From: Antedon mediterranea
Taxonomy: Eukaryota > Echinodermata > Crinoidea > Comatulida > Antedonidae
Assembly: GCF_964355755.1 (NCBI RefSeq)
Contig: NC_092678.1
Span: 581,922 to 645,921 of the forward strand
Reading direction: 5' to 3'
Length of the DNA: 64,000 nucleotides
The first letter of the stretch is position 1. Each line of letters begins with the position of its first letter. The translations under genes and the position numbers were made by a program. This document shows positions 11,901-22,287 of the stretch, one piece after another. The notes under the pieces were generated by a model. The model was not told the origin of the DNA. It did not search any database and saw nothing but the letters and a program-made list of their open reading frames with translations.

Positions 11901-13353
11901 GGTATTATTTATTGATTGTTTTTCATTTTTATTTCTGCAGGCTGCAAAATCAATCTGGGAATTAAAAAATAAAAACATAGCGCCAAATGGAGGCGTGATG
12001 AGAACATCAATACTTGGAATATGTAACTATGGCAACATGGATGGTGTCATCCAAAATACTCTGGAAATTTGTAGAGTTACACACGCTGACCCACGGTAAT
12101 TATGCAAATTAGCTTACCTAGGTTTTCTTTCTAATGTCCCTGTCCCCCTTTCATTTTAAATAAAATATAAAAAAAAAACCAGGATGGATATTTGTTCCTT
12201 TTCTATTGCTTTTATAAATAATTTAATTAAAAAAAAAAATTGGACTTTTACAGGTGCCAAGCATCATGTGTTGCTGTGACAACTGCCATAGCGATGATGC
12301 TTCAGGGAAAACACTTCAAAGACGGAAATTATGATGTCAGAAAATTGTGCGATGATGCGTATGAATACGCAAAAGCACAATTACCAAAACTAGAAAATGG
12401 AAAAGACAACCAAGATGCTGTAGGTATATTTATTGAATGTCATAATAAATGCAATGAAACATAATATAAGACAAGGTGCTCAACATTTAAGTAATACTAA
12501 AATAAGTATTAACATGTTATGACAAGAATGTATGTTTTGTATTGGAGGCAAGTGGGAAAGGGGAGGTGGTGACGACCGACGGGCTGGTTGAGCGAATCCT
12601 CCACTAATCTCTGGATGATTATCTTAATAGAAAATAGAATATACTTGTTGAATTACAATAGAGAGTACTACTACTACTCTGACCAACAAACTAAGAATAT
12701 TGCTATGATTATTTTGTAGATTAATGAATTGAGAAAACACATGTTTGCCAGCTCACTTAAGGATCTAGAGTTGGCTAGGTCGTCGTCAATCGGCTACACA
12801 TATAAGTGCCTTGGGGCTGGATTCTGGGGCTTGAGACAAGACAACTTCAGGGATGCTATTGAGTGTATTACAATGGAGGTAAGTCAAGTCTGTTGGTACA
12901 AATCAACACCATGGGGTGCCATCCAACAAACCTATTTAAACAAACATCTTTATTGAGCACCTTTAAGTCACTACTCGAAACTCACATTTTCTGATATTTT
13001 TGGCAGCGCCAAGAGCAATGACTGTTGGAATGGCGCTATATAAACCGAACGATTGATTGATTTGGTAGGCCAGAGATGCCAATACAGAATAAGAGACCTT
13101 TCCGTCCACGAGCTGGCATCTATTGACTGAAATGTAACCCTAAACAGTACTGTATTAAGTTTAAACATTTATTGTTTTGTAGGCTGGAGATGCGGATACA
13201 AACGGAGCAGTAGCAGGAGCCCTGTTAGGTTGTAAGCTGGGGGCATCAGGTCTACCAGCCTCGTGGCAAGATGAACTCAAACACAGAGAATGGTTGGATA
13301 CTCAGATATTAAACTTTATCAAAGTGTGTAGAGTACCTATTAAAGTAACCTGA
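8940..13353 (+). CDS. ADP-ribosylglycohydrolase family protein (ADPRH-like), complete, seven exons
   Basis: Exons 8940-9092, 9379-9525, 10422-10565, 11941-12095, 12254-12419, 12720-12878 and 13183-13353 (TGA) join in phase to a 364-residue protein. The ATG at 8940 starts MGQQQSSLSYK. Key motifs are GNCIGDAIG near residue 27, DWTDDSDQM at 79-87, NGGVMRTSILG and THADPRC in the fourth and fifth exons, and AGDADTNGAVAG at 309-320. The TDD triad (81-83) and the Asp311/Asp313/Thr314 group are the metal ligands expected for this family, so the enzyme should be active. The family removes ADP-ribose from proteins or small molecules. Substrate cannot be told from sequence, and bacterial-type ADP-ribosyl-dinitrogenase glycohydrolase relatives are equally close. 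For exon 5 the in-phase donor at 12420 (GTAGGT) was preferred over GTATAT four bases later, because only the former keeps the frame. The gene is convergent with the NSMCE3 gene. Confidence 0.92.
11145..11395. repeat. Two adjacent minisatellites in the third intron of the ADP-ribosylglycohydrolase gene
   Basis: The first (about 11145-11260) is built on GTATTATCCAGTTAA (about 15-16 bp). The second (about 11308-11380) has three copies of a 21-bp unit containing AGTATCCTACCAGTTGACTT. Both share the word CCAGTT, so one may derive from the other. Confidence 0.78.
12925..13068 (+). mobile_element. LINE 3'-end fragment in the last intron of the ADP-ribosylglycohydrolase gene
   Basis: A short coding remnant translates to STFKSLLETHIF, like the C-terminal end of CR1/L2-type reverse transcriptases (compare the equivalent end of the intact LINE). 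It is followed by AATGGCGCTATATAAACCGA and a (GATT)n tail. This is a typical 5'-truncated insertion. Confidence 0.65.
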
Positions 13354-14113
13354 GAAACATAGTAAAACATGAGTTAGAATACATGCTAATGACATTAATG
13401 TGGCCAACATAAAGAAACATTAGAAATAAATGTGTTAGAATACAACTAAAGAATGCTAATGACATTAATGTGGCCAACATAAAGAAAGACATGAATGAGT
13501 TGGAATGGTAATATATTTGTTAAAGCATGTAGAGTTCCACATCGGAAATAAAATATAGTTCGAATATATCATGCTATTTTTTAACTAGGCTGCTGAAAAC
13601 AAAATTGTATTGTATTCATAATTTGTAAATGAAATGAAACAAGGCAAGAAACGGGTTAAAGCTCATATTGAAAGCAAAAACTAAAAGTACTGCACACTTG
13701 TAACCACTCTGAATTGAACAATGTAGGGTTTTATGGTGCTTTAATTTATATTATTACAGATTAGATATGTTTCTTATAATATATACAACAAGGTTTTATT
13801 AAGTAATTTGTAATTTTCTTCCAATAAAGTAAATTCAGTACAATATATTGTCTACATTTGTTTTTATTATCTGAACTGTAAACTATAACTATAACACTTA
13901 ATATAAAAACTGTACCTATTTTGAAAGCACTTATTCTTTATACATAGTAAATTACTTATGTTTGTTAGCACCATTTAAAGTATACACAATAGTATATAAC
14001 AAAGTAGTTTATATAGTCTCTTTTTGCTTGCTGTACTGTAGAGGCTACACTTTACCTAACTACAGTTAAACTTTGACCTTTACTACTAACTCAATATCCC
14101 ATCATGCTTTGCT
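13354..14113. other. Convergent intergenic region
   Basis: The 3' ends of the ADP-ribosylglycohydrolase gene (plus) and the NSMCE3 gene (minus) face each other across about 760 bases of AT-rich DNA. AATAAA near 13823 may serve the plus-strand gene. A local duplication at 13360-13500 repeats ACATTAATGTGGCCAACATA. No coding signal seen. Confidence 0.55.
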
Positions 14114-15749
14114 TCATGTATTACTAGTTCCAGCTGTTTCCTGATCCTCTCTTCCACCCTCTGACCTGATCACCTCTCTGTACTGCGTGTTCCAGTTTTC
14201 TGGTCTCATGTTGCCATAAACCTGAAATCATCAGAATGCAACAAATTATGAAAAAACGCATAAAAATCTAGATAATTAAATTGAGATATTTTATTTATAC
14301 TAACTGGGCGACCTCTTCAGTCAAAGACTGGTCTCCCAGAGGACCCATGATCAGTGGATGTGATGAACTAGTACACCGGTGTAACCCCCTAATCATCTCG
14401 AAAGATGTACTAGGTTCTGTAAAGTGCACATGAGCCAGAGGTGTACACTGGACATACGGTTTATAGTCCTTATCCGAGAAGACTCGTTCTACCACCAGAA
14501 CTATAGAGTGAATGAGCCAGAGGTGTACACTGGACATACGGTTTATAGTCCTTATCCGAGAAGACTCGTTCTACCACCAGAACCATAGAGTGAATGAGCC
14601 AGAGGTGTACACTGGACATACAGTTTATAGTCCTTATCCGAGAAGACTCGTTCTACCACCAGAACTATAGAGTGAATGAGCCAGAGGTGTACACTGGACA
14701 TACGGTTTATAGTCCTTATCCGAGAAGACTCGTTCTACCACCAGAACCATAGAGTGAATTAGCCAGAGGTGTACACTGGACATACGGTTTATAGTCCTTA
14801 TCTGAGAAGACTCATTCTACCACCAGAACTATAGAGTGAATGAACCAGATATCAATGATTCTCTAATAAAGAGCATAAACAACCATATGTCATATATACA
14901 TACTTTGCAGACAAAGTCTAGTATTTGGCGTTTAGAGATTTCCTTATGTGCTCGTAGGCCCCACCTAAACTCATGAATAGGGGTCTCTGAATTTGGTATC
15001 TTTGTATATTCCAAGTACCTTTAAAAAATAAATGAATAATTAACAGCATGTGATAGGAAATTAACCAATCAAATGGCCAGAATACTCTCAGGTGTGTTAT
15101 AAAATGCACTAATGTGACAATAAATATAAAATAGAACGAATAATGAACATCATGTGATAGGAAATTAACCAATCAAATGGCCAGAATACTCTCAGGTGTT
15201 ATAAAATGCACTAATGTGACAATAAATATAAAATAGAACGAATAATGAACATCATGTGATAGGAAATTAACCAATCAAATAGCCAGAATACTCTCAGGTG
15301 TGTTATAAAATGCACTAATGTGACAATAAATATAAAATAGAACGAATAATGAACATCATGTGATAGGAAATTAACCAATCAAATAGCCAGAATACTCTCA
15401 GGTGTGTTATAAAATGCACTAATGTGACAATAAATATAAAATATAACGAATAATGAACATCATGTGATAGGAAATTAACAAATCAAATAGCCAGAATACT
15501 CTCAGGTGTGTTATAAAATGCACTAATGTGACAATAAATGATCTTACATTTGTTTTGTAAAGTCAATAGTCAGGATCCTTTTCACATCGCCAAACACTTC
15601 GTGGTCTTTTCTATAAAAAAAAAAAATCAAAACAGTGTGTGTGGAATTTTTCTTTTTATATTTTACTCAACGCAAGTGATTGAAATAAAACTTACCCTTC
15701 ATCACAATTAATATCTAGCTTCTGTAGAATGTGCCATAATAATGCTGAA

Positions 15750-15780
<31 letters not shown>

Positions 15781-18700
15781 CTGAAAATCAACAAAAACAA
15801 TTATAAATACTTAGGAAACTCTAGCTGTACCCGACAGTTTGTTGAGATAATCAATCTAGCTGCACCCCACAGTTTGTTGAGATAATCAATCTAGCTGCAC
15901 CCCACAGTTTGTTGAGATAATCAATCTAGCTGCACCCCACAGTTTGTTGAGATAATCAATCTAGCTGCACCCCACAGTTTGTTGAGATAATCAATCTAGC
16001 TGCACCCCACAGTTTGTTGAGATAATCAATCTAGCTGCACCCCACAGTTTGTTGAGATAATCAATCTAGCTGCACCCCACAGTTTGTTGAGATAATCAAT
16101 CTAGCTGTACCCGACAGTTTGTTGAGATAATCAATCTAGCTGTACCCGACAGTTTGTTGAGATAATCAATCTAGCTGCACCCCACAGTTTGTTGAGATAA
16201 TCAATCTAGCTGCACCCCACAGTTTGTTGAGATAATCAATCTAGCTGTACCCGACAGTTTGTTGAGATAATCAATCTAGCTGCACCCCACAGTTTGTTGA
16301 GATAATCAATCTAGCTGCACCCCACAGTTTGTTGAGATAATCAATCTAGCTGCACCCCACAGTTTGTTGAGATAATCAATCTAGGTGCACCCCACAGTTT
16401 GTTGAGATAATCAATCTAGGTGCACCCCACAGTTTGTTGAGATAATCAATCTAGCTGCACCCCACAGTTTGTTGAGATAATCAATCTAGCTGCACACCAC
16501 AGTTTGTTGAGATAATCAATCTAGCTGCACCCCACAGTTTGTTGAGATAATCAATCTAGCTGCACCCCACAGTTTGTTGAGATAATCAATCTAGCTGCAC
16601 CCCACAGTTTGTTGAGATAATCAATCTAGCTGCACCCCACAGTTTGTTGAGATAATCAATCTAGCTGCACCCCACAGTTTGTTGAGATAATCAATCTAGC
16701 TGCACCCCACAGTTTGTTGAGATAATCAATCTAGCTGCACCCCACAGTTTGTTGAGATAATCAATCTAGCTGCACCCCACAGTTTGTTGAGATAATCAAT
16801 CTAGCTGCACCCCACAGTTTGTTGAGATAATCAATCTAGCTGCACCCCACAGTTTTTTGAGATAATCAATCTAGCTGCACCCCACAGTTTGTTGAGATAA
16901 TCAATCTAGCTGCACCCCACAGTTTGTTGAGATAATCAATCTAGCTGCACCCCACAGTTTGTTGAGATAATCAATCTAGCTGCACCCCACAGTTTGTTGA
17001 GATAATCAATCTAGGTGCACCCCACAGTTTGTTGAGATAATCAATCTAGCTGCACCCCACAGTTTGTTGAGATAATCAATCTAGCTGCACCCCACAGTTT
17101 GTTGAGATAATCAATCTAGCTGCACCCCACAGTTTGTTGAGATAATCAATCTAGCTGCACCCCACAGTTTGTTGAGATAATCAATCTAGCTGCACCCCAC
17201 AGTTTGTTGAGATAATCAATCTAGCTGCACCCCACAGTTTGTTGAGATAATCAATCTAGCTGCACCCCACAGTTTGTTGAGATAATCAATCTAGCTGCAC
17301 CCCACAGTTTGTTGAGATAATCAATCTAGCTGCACCCCACAGTTTGTTGAGATAATCAATCTAGCTGCACCCCACAGTTTGTTGAGATAATCAATCTAGC
17401 TGCACCCCACAGTTTGTTGAGATAATCAATCTAGCTGCACCCCACAGTTTGTTGAGATAATCAATCTAGCTGCACCCCACAGTTTGTTGAGATAATCAAT
17501 CTAGCTGCACCCCACAGTTTGTTGAGATAATCAATCTAGGTGCACCCCACAGTTTGTTGAGATAATCAATCTAGCTGCACCCCACAGTTTGTTGAGATAA
17601 TCAATCTAGGTGCACCCCACAGTTTGTTGAGATAATCAATCTAGGTGCACCCCACAGTTTGTTGAGATAATCAATCTAGCTGCACCCCACAGTTTGTTGA
17701 GATAATCAATCTAGGTGCACCCCACAGTTTGTTGAGATAATCAATCTAGCTGCACCCCACAGTTTGTTGAGATAATCAATCTAGCTGCACCCCACAGTTT
17801 GTTGAGATAATACATCTAGCTGCACCCCACAGTTTGTTGAGATAATCAATCTCTATTCATCTCATAATAAACAATACACAAACAAACAACAAATTTGAAG
17901 AAGATGAAAGGGACCTCCAGGGGCTTGTAATAGGAGGCCCACTAAAAACCAGTTACATTAAGATAATAAATAAAAACCTGTATAGACTAATAGACATGAC
18001 AGGATAAAAAAGGTCTGCGCATTGTTAAGGAATACCATTGCCAGGAAAGACAAAAATTAGCGTTGTTAGTTGGTAGCTGTATGACATGAAGGGACACTTA
18101 GGGAAGATGAAAGAGAGACAGACAGATGCCTACACACATATTATGATCATAAATTGTGATCATGGACGGTTATTTGATATGATTGTGATCGTCTCTTACC
18201 ATCTGTGATCACTTGTCCCTGATTCATGAAGATAATACTTAGAACAATTAAGAGTAGAGTCATTCGAGGTTCCTCAGACGACCTGCAAATATAAATAATA
18301 ATAATAATAATAAGATTTATACAGCGCACATATCCACTAATATAGTGTGTAATAACTTGTGTGGACAATAACTTGTGTGGACAATACATACAACAACAAC
18401 TTTCATCTTCCCTAAAGCTCTGTCTACACTTGACAAAAAAGTGTGAAGAGAGGTCTGCCCAAATATGGTAGTGATATGACATCATCATGTCCATATATGG
18501 GCACATCACATTTTTTTGTCACATATAGTTTGATAGTGTAGACAAGGCTCAGGTGTTCCTTCATGTCATACATACAGCTTCCACCAAATGGTGCTCATTT
18601 GTCATTTCACAACTGAGGCAGAGATGGAACAGTACACTGTGGTTACCCTCTACTCTTTCAAAAGATGAACTGTGTTCTTTAAAGTGCACACAAGCCAGAT

Positions 18701-20177
18701 ATACAATATATATGCTGTATATACACAGAAAAGTCAAATCATTTCCTTTTAAAGACTACAAACTTACATGTCAACAAAATCTGAATGCGTGTCTGCATCA
18801 AGAGTATTCAGCAGTATGTATACTTTGTTTTTAGTTTTTGTGGCTGTCAACTCCAACTCTGTAACCTCAAGACCAAACACATTCTTCAGTCGTTCTTTCG
18901 CTTGTCGAAATATTTCTGTGTATGCTTTACTGTTATCCTTTAACACATGCTTGTTAATATCTGTTGCAACAAGAAGTTATTCAATTCAATTCAATTCAAA
19001 GTAACATTTATTTTCTTCAAAATAAAACATTCAACAAAATGGTGTAAAGAAAGGTAATATGATTGAAGAAGGCATGATCAAAAAAGCAAAAAGCTTGTGA
19101 CAGACATGCCTGAGCCATTTGATTGGAGGATTGTGGGTCACATGACATTCAATAACTACTCTATTGATTGAGGTCAAGAGTTCATTAGAGTGAATGATAA
19201 AATGTTCTATTTTCAGCTCATGAAATTACAATGTGAATTTATGAATAGAAATGACATATTCAATTTGAAAACCTCAAATAGATGAGTGGAATTTCCTTAT
19301 AATATTAAATGGCAGGTGGCGCAATATTTTAGGTGTTGGAGTTCTGATCGTGGGGCCAGTTCTTGACAAATGCTTGTCGCATGTGGTAGAAGAAATTGTT
19401 AGTGACGGCCATGATAAGGTGGTGTTGGGACGGCCATATGATAAGGTGGTGTTGGGATGGCCATAAGGTGGTGTTGGGACGGCCATAAGGTGGCGTTGGG
19501 ACGGCCATAAAGTCACGGTGTCAGTCTACATCTGTTTACCTGTTCTTTTAATTGGAATCTTCTTCTGTTCCATAATCAGCATATACTGAACCAGTTCGCT
19601 GACCATTTTGTTGATGACATCCTTGGACAAGTTAGCGGTTGCTTTTTGTGCTTGTGTCAAAGTCTGTGTCTGGCTTACCTCTTCCATATCTTCTTCCTGA
19701 TATTTGAAAAAAAAAATATTTTAAAATGGATATTTGGTATGTGACCAAACCATGGCCTAGATTTAGGATATCACGGAGTTCCCTCTAGTCTATTCTACAC
19801 ACATGTTATATAATAATTAACATTATGACTAGGCCTAGCCTATACTACAGTCTAGCTAGATAGAGGCTCTGGGGCTGCCTACTCATCATGAAATTACATA
19901 ACATAGCTTCTCTCTCTAGCTAGGTCTAGCTATCTAATCTAGGGCCCATCCAGGCAGGCCTAGAGTAGAGGCTTGCGGACAGGCCAGCAGCAGGGGGCGC
20001 GCCTAGCCTAGCATATTATTATAGTATACTAATACTATATAAATAGGCCTACTTACTTACATACTATACTACTCTCTATCTAGCCTCTAATACTATTCTA
20101 AAACTATCAACATTAAAATAATAACGAACCGAATCATCTTGAACAGTCACAATTCTTTTTCTTTGCTTTGAAGACAT
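14114..20177 (-). CDS. NSMCE3: NSMCE3 (NSE3/MAGE-G1-like) subunit of the SMC5/6 complex, complete, eight exons
   Basis: Minus-strand exons in transcript order: 20177-20130, 19696-19540, 18960-18768, 18282-18200, 15744-15696, 15610-15548, 15018-14904, 14221-14114 (TGA). They join in phase to 271 residues. The product has the MAGE homology domain: LVQYMLIMEQKKIPIKRTDI in exons 2-3, FGLEVTELELTATKTKNK in exon 3, LIVLSIIFMNQGQVI in exon 4, LLWHILQKLDIN in exon 5, and YLEYTKIPNSETPIHEFRWG plus LRAHKEISKRQILDFVCKV in exon 7. NSE3 forms the winged-helix NSE1-NSE3-NSE4 module of the SMC5/6 complex. Invertebrates usually have one MAGE gene, and this is it. Exon 1 encodes only MSSKQRKRIVTVQDDS and uses a GTTCGT donor, chosen because it alone keeps phase. 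Exons 4 and 5 have ATT-repeat acceptor tracts. The introns are packed with tandem repeats. Confidence 0.92.
14290..14842 (-). mobile_element. SINE copy in reverse orientation with internal 82-bp tandem expansion
   Basis: The part from 14300 to 14432 matches the body of the SINE at 6743-7050 in reverse. The segment containing ATAGTCCTTATCCGAGAAGA is then repeated about five times with an exact 82-bp period (starts near 14432, 14514, 14596, 14678, 14760). Copies differ by only a few bases, so the amplification is recent and followed the SINE insertion. The tRNA-like head was not found at the far end. Confidence 0.85.
15027..15540. repeat. 104-bp tandem repeat, five copies
   Basis: Repeats containing TGATAGGAAATTAACCAATC begin at 15051, 15155, 15257, 15361 and 15465, giving a 104-bp period (one copy lacks two bases). 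They are nearly identical. The array fills the intron between NSMCE3 exons 6 and 7 and ends eight bases from exon 6. Confidence 0.95.
15748..15780. repeat. (AAT)n microsatellite forming an exon acceptor tract
   Basis: Runs of AAT lie directly next to NSMCE3 exon 5. On the coding strand they read (ATT)n followed by TTTTCAG, so the microsatellite is the pyrimidine tract of that acceptor. Confidence 0.85.
15828..17853. repeat. Large minisatellite, 35-bp unit, about 57 copies
   Basis: A continuous head-to-tail array in the intron between NSMCE3 exons 4 and 5. The unit contains AGTTTGTTGAGATAATCAAT followed by CTAGCTGCACCCCAC. Most copies are identical. Variants are GTACCCGAC (near the left edge and at 16100-16255) and CTAGGTGCACC (scattered, concentrated at 17535-17720). 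There are no spacers, so this is not a CRISPR array. The unit contains no ORF. Confidence 0.98.
18292..18345 (-). mobile_element. LINE 3' tail fragment beside NSMCE3 exon 4
   Basis: On the minus strand this reads GCGCTGTATAAATCTTATTA and further TTA repeats, like the GGCGCTATATAAG(ATT)n end of the LINE at 5672-5750. It ends about ten bases upstream of the exon 4 acceptor. Confidence 0.6.
18415..18552. mobile_element. MITE family A, full-length copy
   Basis: Inverted arms AGCTCTGTCTACACTTGACA and AGTTTGATAGTGTAGACAAG flank the core GACATCATCATGTCCATATA. It lies in an NSMCE3 intron. No coding capacity. Confidence 0.88.
18596..18745 (-). mobile_element. Degenerate SINE fragment
   Basis: Shares CTTTAAAGTGCACA and neighbouring words (AGATGAACT, GCCAGA) with the reverse SINE body at 14380-14440. 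Strongly diverged. Confidence 0.45.
19395..19512. repeat. Short minisatellite, about 21-33-bp unit
   Basis: Irregular tandem copies of GATAAGGTGGTGTTGGGACG and GGCCATAAGGTGGTGTTGGG beside NSMCE3 exon 2. Confidence 0.8.
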
Positions 20178-22287
20178 GATGATTCTTGTGGGGTTTTCCA
20201 ACAAGTTTTTCGCGCGCAGAAAGAGAAAGGGCCTTCTTGTTGTTTTTAACGGTGACCCCGTGTCGTGGTTGTTGATGCGTATCGGTTTCACATGAATGCA
20301 CATGATGCATGGCGGTTAAAATCATATTGCGCCCTCTTGCGTCGAGTGTTTTATTATACTGTACCATGGAGAAGTAAAGAAAACCCCCTCAAAATAGTAG
20401 TAATAGGTACTACATACAGTAGTTGTATATACAAATTACAATATAAAATAACAATGTAAATATTTATTTCATCACAAACACTCATTTGTAAGCAAATATT
20501 TATTCATCATAAGCATATTCTTACCAATATACCAAGCACCTTATTATACCGAGAGATTTGTTTTATATAGATTTCTGTATGTGGAATAAATGTAAAATGG
20601 AAACGTTCTCAATTTACTTTACAAATATTAACACATTTTGTAAAGCATAATCTGTAACGTACGATGATCAAGGTGCTGGAGAACAATACTCTACATTAAA
20701 CAGCCTTTTATATATATAGTTAAACTTATTTGCATCTATGAATATTCATTAATAATCTATCATTCAATGAATATTCAATAATAATCTATTGTGCACTGAA
20801 TATTTATTAATAATCTATTGTGCAATAATGAATATTCATTGATAAATGAATATTCAATAATAATCTATTGTCCACTGAATATTCATTAATAATCTATCGT
20901 TCACTGAATATTCACTAATAATCTATCGTTCACTGAATATTCATTAATAATCTATCGTTCAATGAATATTCATTTAATAATCTATCGTTCACGTTAAAGC
21001 ACCAATAATGAAGATACACATTTATATTGTGGTTAATTATTGTTTTACGGCCGCTTTTCAATTCTGGAACAGCCTATGGTGAAAAAAAACAAACCACAAG
21101 TACAAGATTTTAATTGCAATAGGAACAAGTTTACCACCAGATTACTGTCGAAAATTACTGTTTTGCAACATTGCAAACACGTAGAGTGACACCCTAACAA
21201 TACATCATTTTGTATATTGAATAACCATAACAATGGTCTTAAAATTAGGGCAGAAAGAAGATTTTAAATTGTACAATTTTTGTTTGAAAATTGTTTCCAA
21301 ATTAACGTTATTACAGTATTTATAAAATAACTAGGTTCTAGGTTCATGTTCTAAACACAACTAAAAAATAGGTTAGGATAAGAGTTACCTGCAATATGAT
21401 AATATCCACAATACCAAAGTACTTTAATGGGTTAGGGTAAGAGTTACCTGTAATATGATAATATCCACAATACCAAAGTACTTTCAATAAAAATAAGAGT
21501 ACTCTTCATTCTGATTTCATAATAATATGATGAAATGAAGATTACAACTTTGAGACAGACAGACACCTCTATTATGGCGACGACACATTCCCATGAAATG
21601 ACGAGAGTCGGCAATAATACAACTCATTTATACTAAGGTAAGGGGGCACCATGTTGGGTCAGGGAATAATTTCGCCAGTGTAGCATAGCAAAAAGCTATA
21701 CAAAACAACCTTATTGCTACACATTTCTAAAATTGTGTAGCAAAAAAGACAATACAAAACTATGTTTCTCGACTAAAAAATCAGTTTGATTAGCAATAAT
21801 TGCTAAACAAAATTTTAAAATGAAATTTTTCCCTGTGGGTTCTGCAAGTTTACAAAGGTACTACTATTGATGGAATGAAATTATTTATTCAATTGACGAA
21901 TTGTCGAGTGGTATTGTTGAAGTGTGATAAACAGTTTGGACTTACAAGGATTATTACTTACAGATGTGGCACTCTAGTCTTTATACTGTAGGTGGGTTAT
22001 ATCACGATTATTATTACGATTAACAGTAACTCTTATAAAACTCGGGAACTAACCTGACAAACAAACAATTTACTCAGGTTTAATACGCTAGTACAATATG
22101 ATAAAATGTTACTTTTCAAATTTAAAACTTCCTAAGACTTGCAGGTGACCAACAGAAAAGAACAAACTATGATTTGATCAGGAAACTGGAATGAATGAAT
22201 GCATTTTATGCACATTTAAGTAAAAAAACAAAACATTTACCAATCAGATCAACAAAATGTTCTTCCTGCGCAAAAAGTTAGAAAATG
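20178..22287. other. Intergenic region between the NSMCE3 5' end and the kinase 3' end
   Basis: The NSMCE3 promoter should lie just above 20177. At 20735-20995 is an array of irregular 23-28-bp units with ATGAATATTCATTAATAATC, each holding a GAATATTC palindrome. At 21375-21485 a 60-bp segment with GAGTTACCTG is duplicated. No gene-like reading frame or RNA gene was seen. Confidence 0.6.
20735..20995. repeat. AT-rich palindromic minisatellite
   Basis: About ten irregular copies of a unit made of TGAATATTCATTAATAATCT and ATCGTTCAC variants. Each copy carries the palindrome TGAATATTCA or a one-base variant of it. Confidence 0.85.

Noticed and set aside
15828-17853. CRISPR-like array of a 35-bp repeat
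   Set aside because: Copies are head-to-tail without spacers, the setting is a eukaryotic intron and there are no cas genes. It is a minisatellite.
92-20177. FBH1 and NSMCE3 as a functional gene cluster for DNA repair
   Set aside because: They lie on opposite strands with an ADP-ribosylglycohydrolase gene between them, and nothing suggests co-regulation. Chance proximity is simpler.
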